In this document: positions 39,663-54,457 of the stretch, one piece after another
How the letters are laid out: every line of letters starts with the position of its first letter
Position numbering within the stretch: position 1 is the stretch's first letter
Notes under the pieces: generated by a model
Seen by the model: only the letters and a program-made list of their open reading frames with translations
Databases searched by the model: none
Told to the model about the DNA's origin: nothing
Assembly (NCBI GenBank): GCA_020465985.1
Contig: JAANYP010003838.1
Location: 868,001-932,000 of the forward strand
Length of the DNA: 64,000 nucleotides
Reading direction: 5' to 3'
DNA from: Centrapalus pauciflorus
Lineage: Eukaryota; Streptophyta; Magnoliopsida; Asterales; Asteraceae
Translations under genes and position numbers: made by a program

Positions 39663-39900
39663 TCAACAACGATTTCCACCACCGGGTCGATTGACAAAGA
39701 TAAGCTTCACAAACTCCATCTCAGGCTTCAAATTGTCAAAATATTCAGATGCTCCAAACAAATATCCGAATAATCATGCATCACAAATTTCTCATCAGGT
39801 GGAAGATATTGCTCAAGCTACAGGAAGCAAGTCATTGTATAAGAATCAAAACAGATAGAATACAAGACAGAGTTAAGCCATTTACCTCTAGATTAAGTTT
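39663..39900 (-). pseudogene. Decayed two-exon coding fragment, unrecognised
   Basis: On the minus strand a short exon MLPKLNLE ending at gtaaat (about 39,878-39,900) is followed by an acceptor (cctgtag) and LEQYLPPDEKFVMHDYS from 39,817. The frame then shifts by one and continues as FGASEYFDNLKPEMEFVKLI and VNRPGGGNRC to a stop at 39,663. Both halves look like real protein sequence, so this is a gene remnant with a frameshift. I do not recognise the family. It lies just outside the right palindrome arm. Confidence 0.45.
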
Positions 39901-40274
39901 GGGGAGCATCTGATCACAAGAACAAGAAAAGGTGACCCATTAATAGCTTGTAAACAGGAGAACTTGAGGTGGGCAAAACTCTTGAATCATATGCCAAAAC
40001 ATAGACTTAGAATGCAAAGTCAAGTCTAAACAATTATACATCATGTAGATAAAATTCATGTTACCTACCTCAATGAGCAGATGATAAATGGTGAGAGTTT
40101 CAGTCACGGGTAAACACTTTCGAATAAAATCTACATGAACTTTCGATTATTTCATGATCAAATCCAATGATAATTAATTTATTCTGTGATGGTCAGATCA
40201 TGGAATTTGTCATCTGGTGCAGGAGTGATGGATGGAAACAAGAAAAAGATCCAAAATGTAGATAAAAAAAATTA

Positions 40275-40419
40275 ATGGCATTGACTTGAAGGAAGAACAG
40301 GATCCATCTCTGCTTCTGAAATTGACATAAGGAGATCGATATGTCAAACTACAACTCATTGAAATCGAAATGACCAAAATACAGAATCTAATGCAAAAAA
40401 TCAATTTGGGCCATTGAGG
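40275..40419 (+). pseudogene. Decayed coding-like segment, unrecognised
   Basis: A plus frame reads GIDLKEEQDPSLLLKLT, an in-frame TAA, then GDRYVKLQLIEIEMTKIQNL and MQKINLGH before a stop. The heptad-like pattern suggests a coiled-coil protein remnant. No family is assigned. It may belong to the same broken locus as 39,663-39,900, but on the opposite strand. Confidence 0.3.
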
Positions 40420-41229
40420 GTGATCTTTCGATCATGGTTTTGTTTAAAACAAATTTAGGAAGAATGGGTTAAATAGATGTTAATATGCTATGTCTTGAGA
40501 GGAAATCAAGGAAGCAACGTACACTTCCACTTAGAATTATAATCTTATTTAAATTACTATGCTTTTAAAACTATCTCGATTCATAAACATAGCTTACACA
40601 TGGGTTCTAAATCCGTTTTAAACCAATCAAATAAAAAGATACGATTGAAGCAGAGAAATGGTTTATCTGTTATGTGTGATGTTTTGTTGCAATTAAGCTG
40701 TCAATGAAGAACAATGATCGATGAATGTTACATAGTCTCTTCTAATTTTAATAATGCATCTCTGTCGACACTCTGATTGATGATTTTTTTGGTGATGGTG
40801 AGAATACTGATGTGGATTCCAATACATATAACGCTTTAGATGAAAAGATGATACAAAGGTTTTTAAGCTGAATGAATAAGACTGTTTGTTTTTTAAATTA
40901 GAAAAATTGTCTTTTTAGTTATAATGCAATAGGTTTATAAAAAAAATTATCTTGGTTAAAAAAATTATATAAATATTTTTTTAATCTTGGTTTCATAAGA
41001 AAACAGAGGAGTTTGTGTTGTTTTTTCTTTCACTTTTAAGACTTGTTTTTTATCTGCAGAGGAAAAGCAAAATAAATATGTTAATATGTCTTCTATCTTA
41101 TTTGAAACAAATAGTTTTAAAGACTTAAGCCCAAAAGATCTGCAGGCCCAAAATGTGGATGTGGTTCTTTTCATATGATCCCGTTTTATGATGATAAGTA
41201 TCAGATAACCTATCTTTGTGAATTGTGAG
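40420..41229. other. Intergenic, with one copy of a 60-bp repeat
   Basis: Bases 40,691-40,750 (aattaagctgtcaatgaaga through gatcgatgaatgttacatag) recur at 41,621-41,697. The rest is AT-rich without exons. Confidence 0.5.
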
Positions 41230-41370
41230 TTAATTATGAAAAAACCCAACACGTTTTCGTGCCTTCATGTTATTTTTTTTTTCCATAAAAAACCTTAAGT
41301 TATTCTTTTCTTTTTGGTTTAGTGAAATTTGGACATTAGACCCGATTATAATTTGTGAACCGGGTTTTAA
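41230..41370. mobile_element. Partial foldback MITE (10.3-11.0 kb family)
   Basis: Shares ccataaaa, ttaagtta, gtgaaatttggacattag and gaaccgggttttaaaaa with the two elements at 10,253-11,030. Only one half is preserved. Confidence 0.5.
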
Positions 41371-41521
41371 AAAACTAAGTGTGCGTTTAGTTACCGAAAG
41401 TTTCCAAAATTTCCATCTCACTTTTCAAAAAAAATGAAAATTTGTTTACTTAACAACAATTTCATAAATTTTCATTTCACTTTTTAAAATACCACTTTTC
41501 ATATTCTCTCCCACAATGTAG

Positions 41522-41626
41522 CATCAACCTAGCCCAGTGTCAGTGTGTTGCCTACCTGGCAAATCAGTAGCTGTACACAAAGCATTAGAGGCTGCCAGAA
41601 AGGCTGTGAGAGATTCGGACAATTAA
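41522..41626 (+). pseudogene. Orphan terminal-exon-like segment
   Basis: An acceptor-like acaatgtag is followed by 34 codons and a TAA: HQPSPVSVCCLPGKSVAVHK then ALEAARKAVRDSDN. The clean frame, splice acceptor and amphipathic ALEAARKAV helix look like the last exon of a real gene, but I do not recognise it. No upstream exons are seen. The sequence around its stop codon is repeated at 40,691-40,750 without the coding part. Confidence 0.35.
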
Positions 41627-41879
41627 GCTGTTATGTATATAACGAACGAATTGAAGCACAATGATCGATGAATGTTACATAGTCTCTTGTAATTTCAAGG
41701 AATTTTTAATTTAGTTCTGGCATTTTTAATTTGTTGATGGTCCTTCTGGTGGTATCATATTAAAATCATACTTAATTTCCTGTGAAAACAAACAAAATAT
41801 TAATTAAGAGAACTGACACAGATGAAACTAACTTTTGCAGTTGCAAAATCTTAATAGTAAGTAACATACGTACAGATCG

Positions 41880-42856
41880 AAGTTGGAGATGTTCCCTTCC
41901 CGGCCTCGACTGCTAGCTGATTCATTGGTATCTCAGTTTGTGGATGAATCTGATGATTATGCAGGCAAGAAGATATGAAATCTGTGATTCGATCTAAAAG
42001 CACAAACTATACAAGATATAACAAAGCAAAACTGGCAATCTAAGAACTCGATCACCGGAGAAGTAGTGTGTACGTTCTTCGGGTATGTAGTTCGGTCTTG
42101 AGGTATATATATATAGTGTCATAGAATATAGCCCACCAGTCTTTCAAAAGTCCATCGACTGCTGTAAAAACCATTCACATAAATATCAGATATATAACCA
42201 AATTTAGTTTCACGACAAATCAATTAAAATAAGAAAAAACTAAAATTAATAACCAAAAAGAGCTAGATTGTTTGCAAATTATATTGTGAAGATAGATATA
42301 AATATACCAACAGAACAGATTCTTCGGTGATATGTGTTTCATTGGCGAAAATATCAGCTGCATGCTGTTGTAATTAGTTGTCTTCTCCTCATGTAATTGA
42401 GAATGTATCTATCCAGCCTGCAGTTACAAAACAAAATCGATCAACGACTAACTAAACATCTATATATATGACTGTATTAATTAATTCTAAAATTAGAATG
42501 ACTCACATCATTCGGGATCCTGGACCGTTGGTGTAAATTTGAATTCAAGAAACTGCACAAGATCAAGGGTAAAGAATTGAAGGGTTTTTCAAATTTCAAC
42601 AGAAAACAAGCAAAAATCTAATTAGAAAGAATTAACTTACCCAGATGATGATTGATGATCAAGGTTAGGTTAATTGAGTTAACAACAGATACGATCGACA
42701 GATGGAATGAATTTAGAGGATTAAGAAGATGATGGATTGGTTTTGTGAAAATATGAGTAAAGTGAAATTGCCATGCAGAGTGAGTAATGGAATTCTTAAA
42801 GAAAGAAAAGAATGGCGGGGGAAGATTTATAAATGGGGGTGGGGTGAATTTATGAT
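41880..42856 (-). pseudogene. Third LEUNIG-like copy, decayed 5' fragment
   Basis: The minus strand from about 42,856 matches the promoter, leader and UTR intron of the palindrome genes (compare gtgaaattgccatgcag, ttcaagaaactgcacaag). The original ATG is lost. An exon from about 42,418 encodes LDRYILNYMRRRQL, then needs a one-base shift to continue as ADIFANETHITEESVLL. A further exon near 42,160 gives VDGLLKDWWAIFYD, closer to canonical LEUNIG LisH/LUFS sequence than the palindrome genes are. A possible last scrap (IHPQTEIPMNQLAVEAGKG) lies at 41,880-41,950. No WD40 part is present. Confidence 0.65.
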
Positions 42857-42935
42857 ATGATGTTAACCGAATAATCGTTTTCCTTTTCCCAATAATAAAT
42901 TAACATTTCTTAAATTTATAGGTAAATAATAAATG

Positions 42936-45100
<2,165 letters not shown>

Positions 45101-46874
45101 TTAAAAAAAAAATGGATCCATTATTGTCTTGTTTGACTGATCAATATGGACCCATGACCCCAGAGGTAGGTTAACATTTCTCTTATATAACTAATGAAGT
45201 ATATATGATTTAGAGTAAATTACTCTGTTGATCCTTTAAGTTTACCCATTATGACTGGTTCAGTCCTTTAACTTTTGAAATTACTCTGCTAATCCTTTAA
45301 ATAGGAATTCTGAACACCGGTGGTCCTTTATTCATACAGAAAATGTTAAATGTTCTAGCATTTTTACAAACATCCATTTGAATAAAGGACCATTAGTGTT
45401 CAAAATTTTTCTTTAAAGGATTGTCAGGGTAATTTCAAAAGTTGAAGGACTGAACTAGTCATAATAGGTCAACTTAAAATTTATTTTACTTGGAAACGTA
45501 AATTTATAAAAATATTATGAAAATTTGTTAACATGATCATAATATGTTTACAACTTCATCTTATTTTTTGTTTATTTAACAAATCTTTATAAACAGATGC
45601 AACAAAGGATATATAACTAGTGTCATTATAAATACTAATTTCAATTCGAAAAAACAAATAATCTAATTCACGTAATGAAATTGGTATTTACGGTACCACT
45701 AAATAAGGAACACTTTGGTGGTTTTCTTGTGCATTGTTACGGGTGTAAAATCGATCGTAATAATATATGTAAATTTTATTAGCATATAAATAGTCTTTTA
45801 ATATACTTTGCATAGTTAAGGGGTTGCTTTTGTCATTATACTATTCCTTATTTATATATATCCCTTTTATTGTTATTTGTATTGTAACACTCTATATTCA
45901 ATAAATCCTAGCCGTTTTTTATAAATCTTAGTTTCTTTTCTTTATTGTTCTTCAAATTTATATAACATGCAATATAGTTCACATAAGTTTCAAAATTCAA
46001 ATTCATCATATTGAAAATGGAACACCTTACAAATCATAATATTTTGAAGTCTGTAATATTCAAACATTTAAAACTATTCAAATACTATTTCTACTATCCT
46101 TATATTCATACAACATCATGGTTAATTGGTTAGTCCACCTAGTCTAGCCCAACAAAAGTCAATAAAATAAACTCATGTACCAAGGTCAAATTGTCTTTAA
46201 ATCTAAAAATCTATAATCTCTTCAGTCAACTAAGCTTCAATGACTTCTTTTCAATTCCGTAAAACGTCAACAACTAAGTTGTAAGCTAACAGCTTAGTGA
46301 GATCAAAACTAATATTCATAGCCAACATATAAGTCATAATCAAAGTCAAAAAGAGTTAATATGATTGCACCCAAGAAGTCAAGTTAATACATCATAGTGT
46401 TTTCACTGTTTTTTGAAGGAATCTCACATTTATCAAAAAAGAACGAATCAATCCTCCGACTCATTCCAGTCATACGTGGGAGCGACTCACAAACGACGGT
46501 AGTCAACCGTCAGTCCAAGTTTATATATGCACGTGACTAACAATCATCTGTAGATCCAAACGTCTAAGAATCAAGAACTCACACAACCATGATCTTAGCA
46601 AGTAATTAATAAAGCAAAAGGAATAATAAAGGAGTCAATGAGGCAAGGAATATATAACAATGAAGTAGTCAAGATATTGATGATGTGTACCCATATGTCT
46701 AAAATCACAAGTCAACCATGAGATTAACGATAAATGTTTAAATGTAATAAAATATTTAAATCAAGACAAATAGAATATCAAATATAAACCAAAATAATAA
46801 TGTAACAAATATCTGAATCCAAATAAATTAATTCCTAAGTTTATACATTTTTCTTAAAAACTAAAAAGGTATGG
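45101..46874. repeat. 1.5-kb block, copy 2, interrupted by a MITE
   Basis: Same sequence and orientation as 19,782-21,314, from ggatccattattgtcttgtt to ctaaaaaggtatgg, with few substitutions. It differs by holding the inverted-repeat element at 45,213-45,471. After 46,874 the two loci have nothing in common. Confidence 0.8.
45213..45471. mobile_element. MITE inserted in block copy 2
   Basis: Starts gagtaaattactctgttgat, with gactggttcagtcctttaac matched by its complement near the right end (gaaggactgaactagtcata). The start gagtaaat resembles the MULE at 13,539. Copy 1 has no element here, but the right end looks clipped and 15-20 bases of copy 1 are missing, so no target duplication can be read. 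Confidence 0.6.
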
Positions 46875-46936
46875 TGAAATCAAACTTCATTAACGTAATA
46901 TAATAAACAGATATAAAAATACAAAATACAAAAAAC

Positions 46937-46937
<1 letters not shown>

Positions 46938-46984
<47 letters not shown>
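46938..46984. repeat. (AAT)n microsatellite
   Basis: About fifteen AAT/ATA trinucleotides in a row. Confidence 0.9.
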
Positions 46985-46986
<2 letters not shown>

Positions 46987-48146
46987 TCTAATATAAAAAT
47001 TTTAATAAATTAATTAAATACGTAATAGAAACGTAAAATAAAATTTTTAAACAGATAATAACATAATTTTAATAAAAAATAAATATAGATATTAATAATA
47101 ATAAATTAATTAAATCTTCATTTATTAAATTAAAATTTTAAATTAAAAACAATATTCATGATAAGAAATGTACCAAAATGTTATTATGAAAAAGCATAGT
47201 TATCATTTAGGAAAATAAATGAGACAGAGAAAGCATTTCTGCCAGTAAACAATGCAAATAAGGACCGCTTATTCAATATTGAAACCATAGGGACTGAATT
47301 CAAAATTCTATGCAAACCGAGACCATTTTTGTAATTTACCTTTTTTAATACACGGTTTTTATGACAATTTTTCAATATCAAATTACATATACTACAATTT
47401 ATAATGATTTAATCAATTCTCCACATTTAAATTGAAAAACAAGAGAAACAAAATTTAAGCACCGCTCGGCTTAGGGATGAACAAAAAACTCATCTTACCG
47501 AAATCAGACTGGTTCTCGTTTTCTATAAGTTCATTAAATCGGTTTTCAATTCCACCTTCGTTGCGGTTTTCTTTGTTTTTTTCTGTAAAAACTCAAAATC
47601 GTATCAAACAAGATCTCAATTCTTAGTTTTAGGCATTTTTTATTTTTCCGGATTCGATCTAGTCCCGAAACCGAGCTCTGGCTCACATCATAAATTTTAA
47701 AGAAATTAGACTTTGGCTATAATGTCCTTGAAAATATAGATTACCAAAATAATAAATACAAATTTGTCATTCTTAATCATTGGTAATAAAATTTAAATTT
47801 CTAACATCTCACAACTCATACCCCTTAATTAACAACCTTAAAAACACCATTCCATACCTCAACTATAAACATATTATTTACCATAAATTAACTTTCAATT
47901 ACTTCAATTTTTATTCTAACAAAATCGACATCAGTGTTCAGTTGATTCTCTTGTCAACTTAAGAATTACTATCATGTTATATGCGTGATATAATCATTCA
48001 AACTATTCATTGAGTTATCATATTTAATCCTTATGATTCTACCATATCAACCACACCATCTACAACCAATACAAAACCCACAATACTTACAAGTTACAAT
48101 GTCACTTACCCTTTTTCATTCTGCAGCTTTATGGGATCGATCAAAG
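46985..48146. other. Intergenic, no gene seen
   Basis: AT-rich, with no splice-supported exons or RNA genes. Open frames here are short and unremarkable. Confidence 0.5.
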
Positions 48147-48380
48147 AGGTGGCAATCTTGACCCAACGGGCCAAACAGACCAAAGAGTTAAATAGACCTA
48201 TGTAAAAAAACTAAGATAAAACATAACTTTTTTTAAAAAAAAAAAAAAGAAAGAAAATCTATAAAACGATGTATTAAAAAAATTGTTCTTTGATAAAAAC
48301 TTCAAAATTATGTAAAATTTAAAACTTTTGGTCGTCAACCCGTTTGACCCATTTGCTTGAATGGACTCAAATTGCCACCA
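48147..48380. mobile_element. hAT-like MITE (GGTGGCAATTT type)
   Basis: Starts aggtggcaatcttgaccc and ends caaattgccaccatcg, inverted ends like those at 11,195 and 53,466. The interior has ataaaacgatgtatt and tcaacccgtttgaccc. Non-coding. Confidence 0.55.
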
Positions 48381-48399
48381 TCGATCTTTACCGATACAT

Positions 48400-48800
48400 C
48401 CATATTGCGTCATGGAGATCAGCTTCCACCGCTACACAAAGATGGGAAGATTTTGAATAGCTCATGACAGATTTTCAGTAACATCAAGCATCCCCTTTTC
48501 CCTTTCGAACTTGATAACCTTGATTGTTTCTTGAAGACCATATGAAGTATGAACTCCACATATTTCAAACTTTTCAAGCATGATAATTGACAACTGCTTA
48601 TTACTAACAAAATACCCCATACATAGTGCAGAGGTAATGTAAGGTCCACTACCTTTCTTCACAATGTCAGATAGAGATTTCAAGTTGAATAACCTATTTG
48701 ACATTTTCAACCATGTCATCATCCTTGTCGGTTTACTCGATCAGAATTGTCTCAATTGGATGGACTTGTTCTTGTAAGTTGTAACTAGCATTAACAACAT
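48400..48800 (-). pseudogene. Decayed coding remnant, unrecognised
   Basis: A minus-strand frame reads SLSDIVKKGSGPYITSALCM, GYFVSNKQLSIIMLEKFEIC and GVHTSYGLQETIKVIKFERE, ending VTENLS. Upstream, another frame has LQEQVHPIETILIE and then stops. The residue mix looks protein-like but the frames do not connect cleanly, so I read it as a worn gene fragment. No family is recognised. Confidence 0.3.
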
Positions 48801-50017
48801 TCTCATGAAAATTTAAGGGTTTTTGTTGTGGGCTTACCTTTTGTTGGAGGTTTATAGGTTCTAAATTTGATTTAACAGATTCATCGTACACATGGCGGCG
48901 CTATTAAGATCTTTGACAAGGATGTACTATCAACAAGGTCTTACAACATCTTTGACACAACTGCCATCATATTCCTAAAATTGCCGTTTCCCAAGACAAA
49001 AGGAGGAAAGCAAGATACAACCCCATACACAGCTTATAATATATTTCGTTATATAGAACTATGCTACACTTCATGCGTATGTTTCACCCCATAACCCATG
49101 CCTTCAAGAGAAACATCTAGTTCCTTACAGAGTATTCAACCATTAAGATTTAACTTCGTCAAAATACACTCCGAAAACCAGCTAAAAGGTTCCTATAGTG
49201 ATCGAGGTTTGCTTGAGGAACAAACAAAAGTGCACATCATTTGATATGTGCATCATCATCTAATCAAAGGGGGTTAAAGGGAACTGCGGACATGTATAAA
49301 GCATTAATTTGACAAACCAAGAGACTGAGAGGTGTAAGTTATCCTTTTGATGATGAATGAAAATGGAGTTTATTTCTTGTCTTTTTTATGATGCCACAAG
49401 GAGTAAAGAAATGAAGAAACCTATAAGGTCAAATCATAGTTTCTGGCCAAAAGGATGAATTATGTATTAGATTTTCGGATAACAATTTGAAATGAGCCCT
49501 ATGACTGGTGAACCCAGAGTAACACGAATAATTGTGTTTTGTTTCATGACAATGGGAAGATACAAGAGTGAATATTGCTTCTATACAAAACACGAACTCC
49601 TAATATTGTACAAAATGGGAAGAATTATTTTTCAGAATAGAATATGGAAATGTATGAAACATCTCAAACCTAAGCAAAGGATGCAGATATCAATTCCAGA
49701 AATTCCCAACCCAAGTTGAGAGATATGATTGAAAGTAGCAGCATACCTTTGAATAATTTCTATGTTTCTTACGTCACCATGGCAGTAAAAGTTCACAAAA
49801 CCTATAAACCAATGAAAACAACAGAAGTAGAACGACAATTAGTGGTTTCCAAACAACTCAAATCTTGGTCCATAAGACATAATATGCCTGTATTTTTGCA
49901 TTATCCCTGCACACGTCCTTGGAAAGGATGGTGCAGAATACATGTTTCCGTCTCTTTAGGCTATTTCATATGTTTAAATTTGAATTCATGGGTTTTTAAT
50001 AATACAAACAATTTCCT
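48801..50017. other. Downstream flank of the PLP homeostasis gene
   Basis: No recognised exons. The part nearest 50,017 must contain the 3' UTR of the minus-strand gene. Small open frames around 49,490-49,840 lack family features. Confidence 0.5.
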
Positions 50018-52838
50018 TCATTGCTTTTTAGGGTACTCCCTTGCTCCAAAAATGGTGGAACCAATTCTCACGTTGGTACTTCCCATTTCAACCTACAGAA
50101 AGAACACAACATTAATCATCAGATTTCTACATGTGAAGAGATGGAATGCACATAAACTACAGAAAATACTTAAGTAGTAAAATCAGCTTATAAGTAAGCG
50201 CTAAACCAATCATATAAATTAAAGTAGAAATGCATCAAACTACACTCGACTTGTACATGTGAACAGAAATAGCTATGGTGTTAATTGTTATACAGACAAA
50301 AAGGGAAACCATATGACAATCAAGGAAGCCTATACGTATGGTCTTTCCCTTACATTTTGCAGGAACATTGACACCGATAGTTTTTAATGCTTTCTACCAT
50401 TGAAGAGGAGTTTTCATCTTCAAGAAAAACATTAGGCGTTGCAAGGATGAGCAGTTTTGGCCATAAAATGCCAAGCACAATTGTTACTGTTGCATTTTTA
50501 CATTTGTATTTGCCCAAAATAGCCCACTCTTGTGACCTATTATATTATTTCCATCAACGTAAGAACACAGTTAAGTGCAATGGACTAAAAAATCTGTACT
50601 GGTTACAAACATAACATCTAAAAGTTCTGATGAGGATGCTAGAGATAATATACTCTTTAACTTTCCGGTATCAGAAGTTTCACTTACTGCTAGCTCAAAG
50701 TCACCAGACATGCCCATTGAAAGTTCACATTGCTCCTCAGATATTCCAACAGCGTTGCATATCTCAGTTCTGCAGTTTGCTAATGTCTGATATCAACATT
50801 GGTATAAGACAAACCTACCAGGGTATTAGAGGAAGAGGAGCAAGTAAAGAACAAAGGATGTGAAATATAAAGAGATGCAATTAGAATCACCTTGAAGTTT
50901 TCAGGAGTTGAAGTATAGTCTTTCATTCCAATTGTCATTAAGCCACAAAACTCAAGGTTTGGGCATTGTGAAGTAACATATTTAACAAGCTCCAAGCACC
51001 CATCAGGATCAACCCCAAATTTTGCTACAAAAAATGGAAGTATATGATAAGATCGTTATATTATAAATAAGTGAGCCAATGTTGGCATAAAAAACTTCAT
51101 TGCAGGATTAAATAATATAAATATTGACAAAGGGGGTTGAGTCACTGAATTAATTAGTGATATGTTTACTCACATGTTTCTCCACTTGTATTCACCTGGA
51201 TCAACACCTTCAAAGGTTTCCTGCCAATGTTCCCTATAACTCGATCAAGATTATTTGCAATCTAGAAATAAAAAAACAAAGAACATACAATGAGTTTCCA
51301 AATCAAGAAGCGTGGCTGCAAACAAGTTGAGCTTTTATCAAGTTCTTCGAGCTAGATAGCACTCGAGCACAGAAAGCAAGCTCAAAACGACAAAACATGT
51401 AACAAGTTGAGCTCAAGCTTATGAGGACTCAACTCATATTGTTATACGATTCCGTATAAAGACATCATTGAGATGTCAAAAGAAACCCAAGACTTCCTAT
51501 AAAAAAATCAAGATACACCCAAAAAAGGAGTACAATATTAGGTTCCCCATCATGAATACTTTGGACAAACACCAAAACTCCCCCTTATGAAAATGCACTC
51601 ATTCAGGATCTCTCATATACCTCCGTTGTAAACATTATTCTCCTCCCACAATTTTATTCATCATGGGAGGATCCACACAAATTCAACCTAAACTTGGTGG
51701 CTAAACAGCATGAAACTGAATTTCGTAAAGGCAATTGCAACAAAGCTCTTAAATAGTAACAGAATGCGTATCTCTCCTGTCCTCGATTTTATTTTACTAT
51801 TTTGCATTCAGAATCAAGAGGTCATTACTACCTATTACCACATAAATCTCTGGAGGCACTATATGACTATATCACCAAAAGCCCGAGACATCATACATGG
51901 GTCAACCATGGCAAGCACTGTAGCGATAAAAGGACCATTGAGTCATTGACTTTGATTCCTGTGATTCAAGATATTAATCTTCATTTTTCAAGATAAAAAT
52001 GAATAAGCAGTGTGACTGCAAGAGTTCCCTTATTGTTTACTAGCACAAACTAGAGTTTCCTGTCTAATTTGCAACAAAGACTTCTCAATTTACACAACAA
52101 ATACTCAGCAGAAGAATAATCATGCACGCATGAATATCACATTTAGTTCTAAGTTTTCTACAAAGCTACAAACAAAATTGGTATTACCTTCTCATCATCT
52201 ACAGTCTCAACCATGGCAAGATTTGGTACCCCCGCTGCACATCAAATACGATAAGAACACGCTCCCTAACATTAATTTTACTAATATAAGCAACAGAATA
52301 AACATTTAATTGAATAAAACTTCTTTCTCCCTCAGCATCAAAGATTCCAGTTTTCTAAGCTTCTATTGAATTACAACCATAATACGAGACGCATATAGCA
52401 CATACTCAAAAGAGGTTTCACTTTGTTGCTCTGTAAATTCCCAATAAAATGCCACTCAATATCTTCAGGAAGCTGCAAATTTTATTGGTCATCGTTAATT
52501 TGTTAAAAACTTCTTCTAACAAAGGCAGGTTACTATTCCAACAATGAAAACCCTAACTTTATCCGGTTTTCGTAATTTTCTCAAAAAAAAAATAATAATC
52601 AACACAAAACGATAACCTGAGGTGCTTTTTCGACGATTTCCTGGACGTAATTTTCACCAAAACAACGGTGACCAGCGTCGTAAACTTCGCGAAGGAGTGA
52701 TACTGGCTTTGTTTTACTTACGGCGACGACTCTGATCTGATCAGACGCACGAGAGGATCTTTCGGCGGCTTGCTTTACGCGCTGAAGGACTGACCTGAGA
52801 GCCGTCGCTGCAACGCCGTCCATGGCGGAAGCTGCCAT
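50018..52838 (-). CDS. Pyridoxal-phosphate homeostasis protein (YggS/PROSC family)
   Basis: Seven exons (minus strand): 52838-52617, 52472-52406, 52234-52188, 51261-51174, 51024-50891, 50786-50688, 50092-50018. All introns are GT-AG; the reading frame joins without error to 243 aa, the family's usual length. The protein is a cytosolic-type, single-domain TIM-barrel PLP carrier that buffers and delivers vitamin B6 cofactor. The PLP-binding Lys is Lys42 in VVAVSKTKP. Other family marks are CFGENYVQE (59-67), WHFIGNLQSNK (81-91), LIQVNTSGE (132-140), CGLMTIGM (167-174), ELSMGMSGDFELA (207-219) and STNVRIGSTIFG (224-235). The first ATG gives MAASAMDG; an in-frame Met6 is an alternative start. No targeting peptide is obvious. 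The 0.9-kb intron between exons 3 and 4 is ordinary. Confidence 0.95.
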
Positions 52839-53465
52839 TGTTAGACACCGTCTGTGTTGCTGTTCTTACCGTCGTCATCTCCTGTTTTTCTGTTCTTTCA
52901 TTCGTTTCGGATCAGACTGTTTTAAATTGGGCCAACAGACCAACTTGAAAGGAATCCATATCCAATTAAGCCCATACAATATCAAGCCCATTAGGCCCAA
53001 TCTCGACCCACCCTGTTATCAAAATAAATCAAACATCTAATAGCCAAAATATCCGTACAAACAGTATCAAACAGCAAACAGTACCAGTCAAGATCTCTCA
53101 AATCTGAAATCAAGCAATGTGAACAGATGAGGGTATACTTTTCCATTCTAAAATCCGTCAACTTTTCCATCGTCATGTTATATTAAAAAATTGAAATTCA
53201 TTTATGATTAATAATTAAAACTAAAATATTTAATTTTAAATAATAATTTAAACTATTACATAAATAAAATTAAAACTTACGAAGCTAGAACTAAAATTAT
53301 AAGAAACTAAAATTAAAAAATTACATGACACAAAAATTAAAGGTTCCGAAACTAAAAATTAAAAATTACGAGAAAGTAAAAACTAATAATTACGATACTA
53401 ATAATTACAAACCTAAAAGATTTCATCCCAAACGCACCGCAATTTCTCTTTCCGTTTGTAATACG
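52839..53465. other. Promoter-side flank of the PLP homeostasis gene
   Basis: The minus-strand gene is read from this side. No strong TATA box is evident in the first 200 bases. From 53,170 the sequence is a low-complexity aaactaaaatt-type repeat. Confidence 0.45.
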
Positions 53466-53673
53466 ACTTGCAAACGGGTCAGTGATCGAAAGACAAAAAT
53501 TTAACATAACAATAAACTTTTTTTCCAAAAAAAAAATTTGTTTAATACATCATTTTCTAGAATTTTAGTTTTTTTTTTTTTGAAAAAAAAATTGTTCTAG
53601 TTTAGATTTTTACTACAGATCATTTGGATTATCCCGACCGTTTGGCCCATTGAATCGAAATTGTCATCCCTAG
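53466..53673. mobile_element. hAT-like MITE (GGTGGCAATTT type)
   Basis: Left half has gcaaacgggtcagtgatcg, right half ccgtttggcccattgaatcg then gaaattgtcatccctag. It is the third and most worn copy of the family at 11,195 and 48,147. Confidence 0.45.
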
Positions 53674-54457
53674 AATGAAATTGATTGAGAAAAAATTCAG
53701 ATGAAAATTTTGTTGCGGTGGACGAAAATGAAGTAGTGTGTGTATTGGTATAATCGTGTCGACGGCTCAAGATGAGTTGTTTGTCGGTATTTCGACTCGT
53801 TTTTATGGAAATATTTTGGAAAAAAAAGAGTGGTGAGAAAGATTGGTAGAATGTGATGTGTTGGAATTTGGAAAGAAAGAATGATGTATATATTTATAGA
53901 GGGAAAATATAATAAAAATTATATGTATAAAAAACGGTAATATTACCATTAAAGAAAAAAAAACAATAGCCATTGGCGGGGAAGGATGGTCGAGACGAGG
54001 TCAAATCGAGTGGGGCTGAGGGGGGCGGTGTAGCCGCCAGCTTCATGTAATCTGTCAGATTTCTTTGAGAGCCCTACTACGGTACTACCCATTGATCACC
54101 AATCAACCAAATGTTTTTATTGCCCAAAGCTTATAAAGTTATAAACAAGAAAAGTAGAAATCAGATTCTCCAATTTGCTACATCACGTATTATTCAAAAA
54201 GCTTGAAAGAATAGTTATTTTGCCGGTTGAGTGATATAAAGCCTAAAATGTGACTTTTTTTTGTTTACATAAAAACAAATAAATTTGGATTATATTTTAT
54301 TCATTAAAAAGGATAAAACGTTCGGCACGAACCTTCTCAATGATCATGCACAAACAATGTTCAAAAGGCTAATGATAAGCTGACCGAGACATCAATTATA
54401 AGGATTATATTAATAGTTTAAATAGAAAAAATTAAGTGAATGCAACTAAGTAACAGT
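53674..54457. other. Intergenic, no gene seen
   Basis: A short GC-rich patch at 53,975-54,045 (ggcggtgtagccgccagc) stands out from AT-rich surroundings. No exons. Confidence 0.45.

Noticed and set aside
52822..53040. 72-codon plus-strand frame at the start of the PLP homeostasis gene
   Set aside because: Antisense to exon 1 of a well supported gene; no family features.
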